The notes under the pieces: model-generated | The model's input: the letters and a program-made list of their open reading frames with translations, nothing else | Database searches by the model: none | Told to the model about the DNA's origin: nothing | Shown: in pieces, positions 9,629 to 19,532 of the stretch | How the letters are laid out: each line of letters begins with the position of its first letter | Numbering within the stretch: the first letter of the stretch is position 1 | Source: Ardenticatenaceae bacterium | GTDB taxonomy: Bacteria; Chloroflexota; Anaerolineae; Ardenticatenales; Ardenticatenaceae | Length of the DNA stretch: 57,506 nucleotides | NCBI GenBank assembly: GCA_026989095.1 | Contig: JALSKA010000166.1 | Span: forward strand, 1-57,506 | Direction of reading: 5' to 3' | Translations under genes and position numbers: made by a program

Positions 9629-10918
9629 TCAGAGTGGATAGTTCTCGATGTAGGCGATGACATCCACCATGAAGGCATCGGCGCTGGCGCCGTCGAGCAC
9701 CCGGTGATCGAACGTGATCGTCACGTAGACCATGGGGCGGATGGCGATGGCGTCCACCCCGTCGTGCTCGATGACCACGGCCCGCTTCTGGATCTTGCCG
9801 ATGCCCATGATGGCCGATTGGGGTTGGTTGATGATGGGCGTGCCGAAGAGGCTCCCGCCCACGCCGTGGTTGGTGATCGTGAAGGTGCCCCCCTGCACGT
9901 CGTCGGGCACCAGGCGTCCGCCGCGCGCCCGGTCGGTGATGTCGTTGAGAGCCCGCACGATGCCCTTCAGGTTGAGCTCGTCGGCGTTGCGAATGACGGG
10001 CACGATGAGCCCTTGGCCCCCCTCGGTGGCCACGGCCACGCCGATGTTGATGGCCTTGCGCACGAGGATGCCGTCGTCGGTGAAGGTGGAGTTGACCGTC
10101 GGGTGTTTGCGCAGGGTCTGGGCGACGGCTTCGACGAAGTAGGCCGTGAAGGTGAGGCGCAGCCCTTCACGCTCGTAGTCGGCCTTGTGGCGCCTGCGGT
10201 GGGCCACGATGCGGCTTAGGTCGGCCTCGAAGACGCTGGTCACGTGGGGGGCCGTGTGCTTGCTGCGCACCATGTGTTCGGCAATGGCCTTGCGCATGGG
10301 CGTGAGGGGCACGAGCTCACCCTCGCCCGGCAACACCACGGCCGGCGCCGGCGGCGGGGCGGCCGGCTGGGCCGGCTCGGGGGCCGGTGCGGGCGTCGCC
10401 GGCGTGGGCGTTGGCTCCGGCTTGGCCTCGGCCGCCTTTTTGCGGGCCTCGATGTAGGCCAGAATGTCCTTCTTGGTGATGCGCCCGCCGCGCCCGGTGC
10501 CCCTGACCTGTGACAGGTCAACGTCGTGTTCGGCGGCCAAGCGGGCCACCACGGGGGAGACGCGCATAGGCTTCTTGGGGCGCGCCCCGCGCTCGCGCCG
10601 CTCCTGGGCTGGGGTGGTCTCGGCCGGTTGAGCAGCGGCCTGGGCCGGCTCGTCGCCGTCCTCCCGGCCCGGCTGTTCGCCCGGTTCGCCGATCCAGGCC
10701 AAGACCGTGCCCACGGGCACGGTCTGGCCCTCCGGCACTTCGATGGAGAGGAGCACGCCCGACTCCGTGGCAGTCACCTCGGTGTCCACCTTGTCCGAGA
10801 TCACCTCCAGGAGCGGCTCGTACTTCTCCACGCGGTCGCCGGGTTGCTTCAGCCACTTGCCGATGGTTCCCTCGTGGACGCTCTCTCCCAACTGGGGCAT
10901 TTTGACGGGTGTGGCCAT
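9629..10918 (-). CDS. 2-Oxoacid dehydrogenase E2, dihydrolipoyl acyltransferase
   Basis: The 429-residue E2 core enzyme transfers the acyl group from lipoamide to CoA. An N-terminal lipoyl domain carries the lipoylated Lys43 in EVISDKVDTE. A first Ala/Pro-rich hinge is followed by the peripheral subunit-binding domain at about residues 118-156 (RVSPVVARLAAEHDVDL). After a second Pro/Ala linker comes the catalytic acyltransferase domain, ending in FDHRVLDGASAD with His405 and Asp409. It is third in the operon after E1alpha and E1beta. Substrate choice follows E1 and is probably branched-chain 2-oxoacids. Only one lipoyl domain is present. No E3 (lpd) gene is in the window. Confidence 0.92.
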   Translation of the reverse strand: MATPVKMPQLGESVHEGTIGKWLKQPGDRVEKYEPLLEVISDKVDTEVTATESGVLLSIEVPEGQTVPVGTVLAWIGEPGEQPGREDGDEPAQAAAQPAETTPAQERRERGARPKKPMRVSPVVARLAAEHDVDLSQVRGTGRGGRITKKDILAYIEARKKAAEAKPEPTPTPATPAPAPEPAQPAAPPPAPAVVLPGEGELVPLTPMRKAIAEHMVRSKHTAPHVTSVFEADLSRIVAHRRRHKADYEREGLRLTFTAYFVEAVAQTLRKHPTVNSTFTDDGILVRKAINIGVAVATEGGQGLIVPVIRNADELNLKGIVRALNDITDRARGGRLVPDDVQGGTFTITNHGVGGSLFGTPIINQPQSAIMGIGKIQKRAVVIEHDGVDAIAIRPMVYVTITFDHRVLDGASADAFMVDVIAYIENYPL

Positions 10919-10986
10919 CGCTCACTCCTGTTCGATTAGGGTTTGCGGGTTCTGTGGACGGGGAACGTGCCCCGTTCTGGTCGGCG

Positions 10987-11970
10987 TCAGTACTCGGCCA
11001 GGTCGCGGATGGCGGCCTCGATCTTGTCCGGGTTGGGCATGAACCAGTGCTCCTGGGGCTCATTGTAGGGCATGGCCGGCACGTCGGGCCCACAGAGCCG
11101 CTTGACCGGCGCGTCGAGCCACTCGAAGGCCTCCTCGACGATGGTGGCGGCCAACTCGGCGCCAAAGCCCATGAACTTGTTGTCCTCGTGGACGATGAGC
11201 ACCTTGCTCGTCTTCTTGACGGAGTCCAGGATGAGCTCCTTGTCCACCGGCAGGAGGGTGCGCGGGTCCACCACTTCGACGCTGATGCCGTCTTGGGCCA
11301 CCCGCTCGGCGGCTTCCAGGGCGTAGTGGAGCATGAGCCCGTAGGCGATCACGGTAATGTCGTCGCCGGGGCGCTTGATCTCCCCCTTGCCGATGGGCAG
11401 GGTGAAGAGCTCGTCGGGCACGTCGCCCTTGATGAGGCGGTAGGTCTTCTTGTGCTCCAGGAAGAGGACGGGGTCGCGGTCCTGAATGGCGGCCCAGAGC
11501 AGGCCGGCCGCGTCGTATGGCGTGCTGGGGGCGATCACCTTCAGGCCGGGCACGTGGGTGAAGAAGCCCTCGATGGACTGGCTGTGGTAGAGCCCGCCGT
11601 GGATGCCGCCGCCGTAGGGGGTGCGGATGACCATGGGGCACTCGAAGGCGCCGTTGGAGCGGTAGCGGATGCGGGCGGCCTCGTTCACGATTTGGTCGAA
11701 GGCGGGGTGGATGAAGTCGGCGAACTGGATTTCGGCCACGGGCAACAGGCCGTTGAGCGCCATGCCGATGGCCACGCCGACGATGGAGAGCTCGGCCAAG
11801 GGGGTGTCGATGACCCGCTCTTCGCCGAAGGCGTCCAGGAAGCCGGCCGTGACGCGGAAGACGCCGCCCTTGGCGCCCACGTCCTCGCCCAACACGACGA
11901 CGCGCTCGTCAACTTCCATCGCCTTCCACAGGGTGTCGTGGATGGCTTCCAGAATTGACTTGACGGCCAT
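10987..11970 (-). CDS. 2-Oxoacid dehydrogenase E1 beta subunit
   Basis: The 327-residue beta subunit has the transketolase-like pyrimidine-binding domain first (MAVKSILEAIHDTLWKAM; VVVLGEDVGAKGGVFRVT) and the transketolase C domain after about residue 195 (ITVIAYGLMLHYALEAAE). It completes the thiamine-diphosphate active site with the alpha subunit. The sequence around YRSNGAFECPMVIRTPYGGG is typical of both pyruvate and branched-chain E1 beta. It sits 75 bases after E1alpha and 68 bases before E2, in the same direction. The order alpha, beta, E2 is the standard one for alpha2beta2-type complexes. Confidence 0.92.
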   Translation of the reverse strand: MAVKSILEAIHDTLWKAMEVDERVVVLGEDVGAKGGVFRVTAGFLDAFGEERVIDTPLAELSIVGVAIGMALNGLLPVAEIQFADFIHPAFDQIVNEAARIRYRSNGAFECPMVIRTPYGGGIHGGLYHSQSIEGFFTHVPGLKVIAPSTPYDAAGLLWAAIQDRDPVLFLEHKKTYRLIKGDVPDELFTLPIGKGEIKRPGDDITVIAYGLMLHYALEAAERVAQDGISVEVVDPRTLLPVDKELILDSVKKTSKVLIVHEDNKFMGFGAELAATIVEEAFEWLDAPVKRLCGPDVPAMPYNEPQEHWFMPNPDKIEAAIRDLAEY

Positions 11971-12045
11971 TCCTTGCCTCCTTGTCTGAAATTTCCGGTG
12001 AGCGGCCTGCCGTCGGAATCGTCCCGGTGAAGCGCCACGCGCGGG

Positions 12046-13080
12046 CTAGCGGTCCCAGTAAACGTGCTTCATGGCGTCGGCGGGATCGGGATCGGGCTGC
12101 TGCTCGGCCCAGTCGGTGGCGTCGTTGACCGCCTCCATGACGCGCGCCTCGACGGCGTCCAACATCGCCTGGTCGGCCAGGCCCCGCTCGAAGAGATACG
12201 TGCGCAGGCGGTTGAGGGGGTCGTTGACGGTGCGGTAGTATTCCACCTCCTCGCGGGAGCGGTAGAGGCGGTCGTCGTCGTCGGAGGAGTGGGGCACGAT
12301 GCGGTAGGTCTTGGCCTCGATGAGGGTGGGGCCCTCGCCTCGGCGGGCGCGGTCCACGGCCTCCTGCATGGCCTTGTAGACGGCCAGCACGTCTTGGCCG
12401 TCCACCACAATGCCGGGCATCCCGTAGCCGGCCGCGCGGTCGGCCACGTTCTCGATGGCCATCTGCTTGTCCTGGGCCACGGAGATGGCGTACCGGTTGT
12501 TCTCGCAGACGAAAATCACCGGGAGCCGGTGGATGGCGGCGAAGTTGAGCCCCTCGTGGAAGTCTCCCTTGCTGGAGCCCCCCTCGCCGAAGCTCACGTA
12601 GGTGACGGCGTCCTCGCCGCGCAGCTTGGTGGCGTAGGCGATGCCGGCGGCCTGGGGAATCTGGGTGGCCACCGGGCTGGACTGGGTGACCACGTTGAGG
12701 CGCTTGTGGCCCCAGTGGGCCGGCATCTGGCGCCCGCCGCTGGCCGGGTCCGTCTTCTTGGCCAGGGCACTCAGCATCAACTCCCGCGGGGTGACGCCGA
12801 TGGTGAGCAGGACGCCCAAGTCGCGGTAGTAGGGGTGGAGCCAATCCTTGCCCGGCTCGAGGGCGTAGGCGCAGCCCACCTGGGTGGCCTCGTGGCCCCG
12901 GCAGGAGATGTGGAAGTGGGCCTTGCCCTGGCGCTGGAGCACCTCCATGCGCTCGTCGAGGCGTCGGGCGAGGAGCATCAGCTCGTACATGCGGAGGAGA
13001 TCACCGTCGTCGAGGCCGAGGTCCACGTGGTTGAGGACGGAGCTCGTGGTTTCGACACCGACCGCGATAAACTCGGTCAT
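12046..13080 (-). CDS. 2-Oxoacid dehydrogenase E1 alpha subunit, branched-chain type
   Basis: The 344-residue thiamine-diphosphate subunit decarboxylates the 2-oxoacid. The ThDP motif appears as GEGGSSKGDFHEGLNFA ... CENN, with GEG replacing the usual GDG. HPYYRDLG, SSPVATQIPQAAGIAYA and the phosphorylation-loop equivalent RIVPHSSDDDDRLYR fit the branched-chain family better than pyruvate dehydrogenase; this assignment comes from recalled motif similarity. The first ATG follows AAGGAGG. Together with the nearby MCC beta gene it suggests leucine, isoleucine or valine catabolism. Pyruvate or acetoin cannot be excluded. Confidence 0.9.
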   Translation of the reverse strand: MTEFIAVGVETTSSVLNHVDLGLDDGDLLRMYELMLLARRLDERMEVLQRQGKAHFHISCRGHEATQVGCAYALEPGKDWLHPYYRDLGVLLTIGVTPRELMLSALAKKTDPASGGRQMPAHWGHKRLNVVTQSSPVATQIPQAAGIAYATKLRGEDAVTYVSFGEGGSSKGDFHEGLNFAAIHRLPVIFVCENNRYAISVAQDKQMAIENVADRAAGYGMPGIVVDGQDVLAVYKAMQEAVDRARRGEGPTLIEAKTYRIVPHSSDDDDRLYRSREEVEYYRTVNDPLNRLRTYLFERGLADQAMLDAVEARVMEAVNDATDWAEQQPDPDPADAMKHVYWDR

Positions 13081-13203
13081 GCCAACCTCCTTGTTTGGTT
13101 TGCGGCTTCACCTTTGAAGCGCATGGGCTTGGTTGTCCGGCGGGTGGGATGCTGGTCCGCTTTACGTGAAGGTGAGGACACGGACAGCCGTGCGCGGAAC
13201 ATG

Positions 13204-13224
13204 CCCGGGCGACATCCGCCCGGG
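13204..13224 (-). promoter_or_regulatory. Hairpin in the 5' leader of the dehydrogenase operon
   Basis: CCCGGGCG (13204-13211) and CGCCCGGG (13217-13224) form a perfect 8-bp stem with a 5-base loop just downstream of the predicted start site. No U tract follows, so it looks like a stabilising or protein-binding leader structure rather than a terminator. Confidence 0.35.
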
Positions 13225-13236
13225 GGCGCGCTTGTT

Positions 13237-13265
13237 ATTCTACAGGAAGCCCGCTGAACGAGCAA
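13237..13265 (-). promoter_or_regulatory. Promoter for the E1alpha-E1beta-E2 operon
   Basis: On the minus strand, TTGCTC (13260-13265) and TAGAAT (13237-13242) are spaced by 17 bp. The start site would be about 13230, with a leader of about 150 bases containing the GC hairpin. Confidence 0.6.
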
Positions 13266-13309
13266 ATCCCCGAAAATCCACTGTCATGTCACCTGCGCCG
13301 CAGGCGCGC

Positions 13310-16273
13310 TCACGGCGTGGCCGGCTCGGCCTGGGGACGGCGGGCGTATTGGGCCCGCTCCAGCACCTTTCGCAGGTAGAGCCCGGTAAAACTGCCCGGC
13401 GTGTTGGCCACCTCCTCTGGCGTGCCCGTGGCCACAACCTGCCCGCCCCCTTCGCCCCCCTCGGGGCCCAAGTCGATGACGAAGTCGGCCACCTTGATGA
13501 TGTCCAAGTTGTGTTCGATGACGATGACCGTGTTCCCCTTGCGCACGAGGCGGTCCAGCACCTCGATGAGGCGGGCTACATCGGCGGCGTGGAGGCCCAC
13601 GCTGGGCTCGTCGAGGATGTAGAGGGTGTTGCCGGTGGCCACGCGCGAGAGCTCCTTGGCCAGCTTGACCCGTTGGGCCTCGCCGCCCGAGAGGGTGGGC
13701 GCCGGTTGCCCCAAGCGAATGTAGCCCAGGCCCACGTCGTAGAGCGTCTGGAGCTTGCGGCGGATGGGGGGCACGTGTTCGAAGAAGTTCAGGGCCTCCT
13801 CGACGGTCATGGCCAAGACATCGGCGATGCTCTTCCCCTTGTACTTGATCTGGAGGGTCTCGCGGTTGTACCGCCGCCCCTTGCAGACATCGCACTTGAC
13901 GTACATGTCGGGCAGGAAGTGCATCTCGATCTTGATCTCGCCTTCGCCCTGGCAGACTTCGCAGCGCCCGCCCCGCACGTTGAAGGAGAAGCGGCCCGGC
14001 CGATACCCGCGCATCCGGGCTTCGGGGAGGTTGGCGAAGAGCTCGCGTATGGGGGTGAAGACGTTGGTGTAGGTGGCCGGGTTGGAGCGGGGCGTGCGCC
14101 CGATGGGGGACTGGTCGATGTTCACCACCTTGTCGATGTGGTGTACGCCCAGGATCTCGTCGTGCTCCCCGGGGTGAAGGCGGGCCTGGTGGAGCAGTTG
14201 GGCCAGGCGCTTGTAGAGCACTTCCACGATCAGGGTGGACTTGCCGCTGCCGCTCACGCCCGTCACGCAGACGAAGGTGCCCAGGGGAATCTCCACCGTA
14301 ATGTCCTTGAGGTTGTGGGCCCGTGCGCCCCGGATGACCAAGGTGTTGCCGTTTCCCCGCCGGCGCTCCTCCGGCACGGGGATGAACGCCCGGCCGCTCA
14401 GGTACTGGCCGGTGATGGACTCGGGGCAGTTGACGATGGCCTCGACCGGGCCGGCGGCCACCACGTGCCCCCCGTGCTCGCCGGCGCCGGGCCCCAAGTC
14501 CACCACCCAGTCGGCGGCGCGGATGGTCTCCTCGTCGTGCTCCACCACGATGAGCGTGTTGCCCAAGTCGCGCATCCGCTTGAGGGTGTTGATCAGGCGC
14601 TCGTTGTCCCGCTGGTGGAGGCCGATGCTGGGCTCGTCCAGGATGTAGAGCACGCCCACGAGCTGGGAGCCGATCTGAGTGGCCAGGCGAATCCGCTGGG
14701 CCTCACCGCCCGAGAGGGTGTTGGCCGCGCGGTCGAGGGTCAAGTATCCTAACCCCACGTCCACCAGGAAGCCCAGCCGCGCGCGCACCTCCTTCAGAAT
14801 GCGGTCCGCGATCTGCCGTTGTTGGGGCGTGAAGCCGGGCGGGGATTCCCCCCGCTCCAGGAAGGGACGCGGGTCCACGGGCGGCCGCTCGATGAGCTCC
14901 TCCACCCAGGCCAGGGCGTCGGTGACGCTCATGCGCACCACGTCCACGATGCTCCGGCCGGCCACGAGGACGGCGCGGGCCTCGGGCTTCAGGCGGGTGC
15001 CCTCGCAGGCCGGGCAGGGGCGCTCGGCCATGAGCCGTTCGATCTCGGCGCGCACGTAGTCGCTGGAGGTCTCCCGGTAGCGCCGCTCCAGGTAGGGAAT
15101 AAGGCCCTCGAAGGTGGCCTTGAACGTGCGCGTGCCCCCCCGCCGGCTCCGGTAGAGGACGGGGATCGCCCGGCCGTGGCTGCCGTAGAGCACCACGTGG
15201 CGGTGTTCTGGGGCCAGCTCCTGCCAGGGGGTGTCCAGGCTGAAGCCGTAGAGGTCGGCCGTAGCGGCCAGGACCTGTTTGAAGTGGACATCGGCGGCGC
15301 CCGTGCGGGCCCACCGGTCGAGGATGCTCCGCCGGATGGGGCGTGATGGGTCGGAGATGACCAAGTCGGGGTCGATCTCCCGGCGGACGCCGAGCCCCTG
15401 GCAGGATGGACAGGCGCCGTGGGGCGAGTTGAAGGAGAAGGTGCGGGGCTCGATCTCGCCAATGCTGAGGCCACACGTGACACAGGCGAAGCGCTCGCTG
15501 TAGAGCACGTCTTTCGAGCTGCCGGGGCTCCCCTGGTCCACCACGTTGACGATCACCAGGCCTTCGCCCAACTCGAGGGCCGTCTCCAGGCTGTCGGCCA
15601 GGCGGGCCTCGTCCTCGCGGGCCATGCCCTCGGGGCCGTGCCGGATGACCAAGCGGTCCACCACCACCTCGATGGAGTGGGCCTTGTAGCGGTCGAGCTC
15701 GATGGGCTCGTTCACGTCCCGCACGACGCCGTCCACGCGCACCCGCACGAAGCCGGCGCGGCGCACCTCCTCGAAGACCTTCTGGTGATGGCCCTTGCGG
15801 CCCCGCACCAGGGGGGCCAGGATCTGGATTCTGGTGCCGTCGGGCAGGCCGGCCACGGCGTCCACGATCTGCTCCACGCTCTGCTGGGTGATGGGGCGGC
15901 CACATTGGGGGCAGTGGGGCTGGCCCACGCGGGCGTAGAGCAGGCGCAGGTAATCGTAGATTTCGGTCACCGTGCCCACGGTCGAGCGGGGGTTGTGTCC
16001 ACTCCACTTCTGGTCGATGGAGATGGCCGGCGAGAGCCCTTCGATCAGGTCCACGTCGGGCTTCTCCATCTGGCCGAGGAACTGGCGGGCGTAGGCCGAG
16101 AGGCTCTCCACGTAGCGGCGTTGCCCCTCGGCGTAGAGGGTGTCGTAGGCCAGGGAGGACTTGCCCGAGCCCGAGAGGCCGGTGAAGACGATGAGCTTGT
16201 TCCTGGGAAGCTCCAGGGAGATGTTCTTCAGGTTGTGGACACGTGCGCCCCGAATGATGATCTTATCTGCCAT
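13310..16273 (-). CDS. uvrA: Excinuclease ABC subunit A
   Basis: The 987-residue damage-recognition ATPase of nucleotide excision repair has two ABC modules. Walker A motifs are GLSGSGKSS near residue 32 and GVSGSGKST in the second half. ABC signatures are [14 protein letters not shown] and [14 protein letters not shown]. Zinc modules use CVTC...CPSC in the first half and CEVC...CDVC in the second. The length is close to the usual 940-970. The start is put at ATG 16273 ([15 protein letters not shown]); a GTG two codons earlier is an alternative. Its own -10 element lies upstream. uvrB and uvrC are not adjacent. Confidence 0.97.
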   Translation of the reverse strand: MADKIIIRGARVHNLKNISLELPRNKLIVFTGLSGSGKSSLAYDTLYAEGQRRYVESLSAYARQFLGQMEKPDVDLIEGLSPAISIDQKWSGHNPRSTVGTVTEIYDYLRLLYARVGQPHCPQCGRPITQQSVEQIVDAVAGLPDGTRIQILAPLVRGRKGHHQKVFEEVRRAGFVRVRVDGVVRDVNEPIELDRYKAHSIEVVVDRLVIRHGPEGMAREDEARLADSLETALELGEGLVIVNVVDQGSPGSSKDVLYSERFACVTCGLSIGEIEPRTFSFNSPHGACPSCQGLGVRREIDPDLVISDPSRPIRRSILDRWARTGAADVHFKQVLAATADLYGFSLDTPWQELAPEHRHVVLYGSHGRAIPVLYRSRRGGTRTFKATFEGLIPYLERRYRETSSDYVRAEIERLMAERPCPACEGTRLKPEARAVLVAGRSIVDVVRMSVTDALAWVEELIERPPVDPRPFLERGESPPGFTPQQRQIADRILKEVRARLGFLVDVGLGYLTLDRAANTLSGGEAQRIRLATQIGSQLVGVLYILDEPSIGLHQRDNERLINTLKRMRDLGNTLIVVEHDEETIRAADWVVDLGPGAGEHGGHVVAAGPVEAIVNCPESITGQYLSGRAFIPVPEERRRGNGNTLVIRGARAHNLKDITVEIPLGTFVCVTGVSGSGKSTLIVEVLYKRLAQLLHQARLHPGEHDEILGVHHIDKVVNIDQSPIGRTPRSNPATYTNVFTPIRELFANLPEARMRGYRPGRFSFNVRGGRCEVCQGEGEIKIEMHFLPDMYVKCDVCKGRRYNRETLQIKYKGKSIADVLAMTVEEALNFFEHVPPIRRKLQTLYDVGLGYIRLGQPAPTLSGGEAQRVKLAKELSRVATGNTLYILDEPSVGLHAADVARLIEVLDRLVRKGNTVIVIEHNLDIIKVADFVIDLGPEGGEGGGQVVATGTPEEVANTPGSFTGLYLRKVLERAQYARRPQAEPATP

Positions 16274-16365
16274 GACCACACCGTGCTCTTCGTGAGTTTG
16301 GAAGAAGCCCCTTTGATGTGCTCCACGTGGGGCAGGGGACAGAACGGCCTGTCGGCAATCGAAAT

Positions 16366-16371
16366 ATTATA
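16366..16371 (-). promoter_or_regulatory. Probable -10 element of uvrA
   Basis: A consensus TATAAT on the minus strand lies about 93 bases before the uvrA start. No good -35 is visible at 16-18 bp. I see no inverted repeat that would convincingly mark a LexA-type operator. Confidence 0.45.
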
Positions 16372-16426
16372 GCCAAAATTGTCCGTCCGTCACGAAAGAG
16401 AGCGGGGGATGGACGTGTCTGCCGGC

Positions 16427-18565
16427 TCACGGCAACGAGGCGAGGGTGGCGAAGTCACCTTGGCCGCCGGCCAGGGGCAGGCGCTCGCCGGTGGTGGGGG
16501 TGGAGAGGCCAACAATCAGCCTGACCCCTTCCGGGTGGAGGGGCAAGGCATACGCCTCGGTGACGGGCCGGCCGGGAACCCACGCAGTGGCCGGCCATTG
16601 GCCGTTGCCCGGCACCCGGTTCTGTTGGGCGATCACGCGATCTTGGGCGTCCAAGAGCTGCACGAAGGTGGTGAGGGGCTCCGTGAGGGGCCGTGCCGTC
16701 TGCCACGTCAGCCGGACGATGAGCAGGCCGCCGGAGCGGGCCCACGCCCCGCGCAGGGTGATCCCCCCGGCGAACGTGAAGTCACTTTCCCGCCACCCGC
16801 CGGCCGGCAGGGGCACAAAGCGCACCAGGCGCCACTCGTCCACCCAGCGGTCGTCCATCAGGGCCATGCGCGCCAGGAGCAGGCGTTCCGTCTCGGCGGC
16901 CTGATCGCCGGGGGGCGTGCGCTCGGTGACGAACCAGAGGTGTCCGTCACGCATGGCCTGCACGTCGGGCGGCAGAGGGGCTCCCCGCACCACGGTGCGG
17001 TAGGGCGGCGGAGCGCTGTACCGGTTCATCCAAGCTTGTACGGTGGTGAAGTAATCGTAGTAGGGCACGAGTTCCAGGAGCACGATGTCCCCTTCGCGGT
17101 TCTCCTCCTCGATGATGGCGTTCACCGAGGCAGCGGTGAGGTCGGCCGCGTTCCAGGGGTGATGCGCCATGCCCCACAGGGCAACAGCCACCAGGGCCGC
17201 GGCGCCGAGCGCGAGGCCACTCCGATGGCGCCGGCCGGCCCACATGCCCAGGGCCAAGGCGCCGACGAGGCCTGCCACGACGGGCAGGTCGGGAGCCCCG
17301 TCCCACCAGGCCACGTCGAGGGCACCTTGGCGCAGGAGCTCCAGGTGGAGGCGCGGGGGCCAGAGGGCCCACGACCAGATGACCGCCGTGTCGGGCAGGC
17401 CAGCCTGGTACAGGGTCACCAGGGGAGCGTTGAAGTCCACGAGGGCGCCCAGGGCGTTGATGCCCACGCCTGCCAGCGCGGCTCCCACGACCAACGCCCG
17501 CTCGGCGCGGGGGGCGCGCCGGCCGCTCCACCCCAGCGGCAACAGGAGAACGGGCAGAAGGGCCACCCAGTAGCGCGTGCCCCACGACCACCCGCCCCAC
17601 CACATGAACCACCCGCCCACCAGCGCCGTCCACCCGGCGGCCCAAGCGGCCACCAGGACGGCCAACTCCTTGCGGGCGTGCCAGAGGGCGGGCCAGGCCA
17701 CGAGGGCCGGGAGCACCAGGGGGGCGAACCAGAACAGGCCCTTGCCGGGGCTGACGAGCATCCCGGGCAGGCTGCGGCTGTACGCCCACACGAAGCGCTC
17801 TTCGGGTGCCACGTAGCCGGCGTTCAGGGGGTGGCCGTACCGTTGCCAGTTGAGCCAGCCCAGCACCAGCAGAAACGGCAGGACACCCAGCCCAAAGGCG
17901 AGCAGGGGCCGCCCGCTGCGCCGGCGCCACGCCTGCCACGCCCACCACCCGCCGAAGATGAGCACCATCAGCGCGTTCAGGGCGTGGACGAGCAGGGCCA
18001 GGCCGCACGCCAGGCCGCTGGCCGGCGCCGCCCACCGCGAGTGCCCCCCGCGGAGCCGCGTGGCCGCGCTCAGGGCCGCTGTGCCCAACAGGGCCGAGAG
18101 GGGTTCGCTGAAGAGATACCGGGCGTAGGGCCACGCCGGCGTGGCCAGCCCGTAGGCCAACCCGACCCACGCCGCCCGGGCCGGGGGGACGCCGTTGGAG
18201 GTGAGCAGGCCCATGAGGAGCCACACCGTGCCCAAGGTGGCGAACGTGGCCGTGAGGGTTGCGGCCTGCACGGCGCCCACCTCGGGCAGGCGCTGCCCCA
18301 GGAGCCAAAGCGGGGCAAAGGCGAGGCTGTAGCCGAGCCCCCGCTTCGAGTAGAGGGCTCCCCCCACCCCTTCGGCCACGTGTGTGGGGGTCCATCCCAA
18401 CGCCCACCGAAGCTGGGGGACGCGCAGGGTGCCCTCGCGCGCCAAGGATTCCACGGTTGCCAGGGCGGCGACTTCGTCGATGCTGTGAAAGCGGCCGCTG
18501 AAGGTGAGCAGGTAGAGGGCCAGGAGCGCCAGGAGCACCGTTGCCCGGCGCCGGGTCTCCCCCAT
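16427..18565 (-). CDS. Polytopic membrane protein, GT-C glycosyltransferase-like
   Basis: The 712-residue protein has about ten or eleven hydrophobic segments in its first 470 residues and a soluble C-terminal region of about 240 residues. The first extracytoplasmic loop holds an acidic pair after helix one (GRFHSIDEVAALATVESLA, D30/E31), as in GT-C enzymes that use lipid-linked sugars (PMT/ArnT type). I place it near that superfamily on topology and this motif only. Substrate and product are unknown. The beta-rich C-terminal part (ITLRGAWARSGGLLIVRLTWQTA) may be a carbohydrate-binding-like module. The ATG lies one base after the ROK gene's stop, so the two are co-transcribed. Confidence 0.6.
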   Translation of the reverse strand: MGETRRRATVLLALLALYLLTFSGRFHSIDEVAALATVESLAREGTLRVPQLRWALGWTPTHVAEGVGGALYSKRGLGYSLAFAPLWLLGQRLPEVGAVQAATLTATFATLGTVWLLMGLLTSNGVPPARAAWVGLAYGLATPAWPYARYLFSEPLSALLGTAALSAATRLRGGHSRWAAPASGLACGLALLVHALNALMVLIFGGWWAWQAWRRRSGRPLLAFGLGVLPFLLVLGWLNWQRYGHPLNAGYVAPEERFVWAYSRSLPGMLVSPGKGLFWFAPLVLPALVAWPALWHARKELAVLVAAWAAGWTALVGGWFMWWGGWSWGTRYWVALLPVLLLPLGWSGRRAPRAERALVVGAALAGVGINALGALVDFNAPLVTLYQAGLPDTAVIWSWALWPPRLHLELLRQGALDVAWWDGAPDLPVVAGLVGALALGMWAGRRHRSGLALGAAALVAVALWGMAHHPWNAADLTAASVNAIIEEENREGDIVLLELVPYYDYFTTVQAWMNRYSAPPPYRTVVRGAPLPPDVQAMRDGHLWFVTERTPPGDQAAETERLLLARMALMDDRWVDEWRLVRFVPLPAGGWRESDFTFAGGITLRGAWARSGGLLIVRLTWQTARPLTEPLTTFVQLLDAQDRVIAQQNRVPGNGQWPATAWVPGRPVTEAYALPLHPEGVRLIVGLSTPTTGERLPLAGGQGDFATLASLP

Positions 18566-18566
18566 G

Positions 18567-19520
18567 TTAGAGCGCCTCCGCGGCCTCGAAGACCAGGGCA
18601 GCGGCGCCCACCACGCCGGCGTTGTCGCCCAAGCCGGCCGGCACCACGTCGAACGTGTGGCGGTAGGCTGGCAGCACGTGACGCCGGGCTGCCCGGCGGG
18701 CCGGCTCGAGGATGAGATCGCCGGCGTTGCTCACCCCGCCCCCCACGACGAAGCGCTCGGGGTTGAAGAGGTGAACCAGCAAGGCCATGGCCCGGCCCAA
18801 GTGGGCGCCCGCGCGGGCGAGCAGCTCCAGGGCCACCCGATCCCCGCTGCGGGCTGCCGCCACCACATCTTCAGCGGAGGGGGGGCGGTCGAGCTCGGCC
18901 AGGCACGTCGGCCACCCCCGCTCGATGGCCGCACGAGCCTCACGGGCAAGGCTCGGCCCCGAGGCAAGCGCCTCCAAGTGCCCCCTGTGCCCGCAGCTAC
19001 AGAGAGGGCCCTCGGGAATGAGGGGCATGTGGCCGATCTCGGCGGCCATGCCCAAGGCGCCCGTCAGCAGGCGCCGGTTGACGATGATGCCGCCGCCCAC
19101 GCCGGTGCTGATGGTGATGTAGATCATGTGATGCACATCGCGGCCGGCGCCGAAACGGTGTTCGCCCAGGGCGGCCAAGTTGGCGTCGTTGCCGAGCCAG
19201 ACGGGCATCCCCAGGGCGTCGGCAAGGAGGCGGGCCAGGGGAACCTCGCCCCAGCCGGGCAAGTTGGGCGGGTACATGACCACTCCCCGGTCCGGGTCCA
19301 CGGGCCCGGGGGCGGCGACGCCCACGCCCACGACGTTCTCGCGTTCACATTCGGCCAAGGCCGTGCGGGCCAGGCGGATCAGGCGGCTCACCACAGCATC
19401 GGGGCCTTCTTCGGCGCGAGTCCTGTCGCGCACGGCGTGGACAACGCGGCCGTCCGGGGCCACCACGGCGGCCCGCACGTGGGTGCCGCCCAGGTCAACG
19501 GCGATGGCGTATGCGTCCAT
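18567..19520 (-). CDS. ROK-family sugar kinase (glucokinase-like)
   Basis: The 317-residue ROK kinase opens with the phosphate-binding segment AIAVDLGGTHVRAAVV and contains GVGVAAPGPVD, GNDANLAALGEHRFGAG and GVGGGIIVNRRLLTG, as in glucokinases and N-acetyl-sugar kinases. The zinc motif reads GHMPLIPEGPLCSCGHRGHLE. The third cysteine of the common CxCGxxGCxE form is His here, a variant that can still ligate zinc. It is presumably cytosolic and phosphorylates glucose or a related hexose; specificity cannot be read from the sequence. It lies between CoaBC (12 bases upstream) and the GT-C-like gene (1 base downstream). Confidence 0.85.
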   Translation of the reverse strand: MDAYAIAVDLGGTHVRAAVVAPDGRVVHAVRDRTRAEEGPDAVVSRLIRLARTALAECERENVVGVGVAAPGPVDPDRGVVMYPPNLPGWGEVPLARLLADALGMPVWLGNDANLAALGEHRFGAGRDVHHMIYITISTGVGGGIIVNRRLLTGALGMAAEIGHMPLIPEGPLCSCGHRGHLEALASGPSLAREARAAIERGWPTCLAELDRPPSAEDVVAAARSGDRVALELLARAGAHLGRAMALLVHLFNPERFVVGGGVSNAGDLILEPARRAARRHVLPAYRHTFDVVPAGLGDNAGVVGAAALVFEAAEAL

Positions 19521-19532
19521 GGTCGGCCTCCG

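Noticed and set aside
13278-13309. Short palindrome CCTGC/GCAGG after uvrA as terminator
   Set aside because: It has only a 5-bp stem and no T tract.
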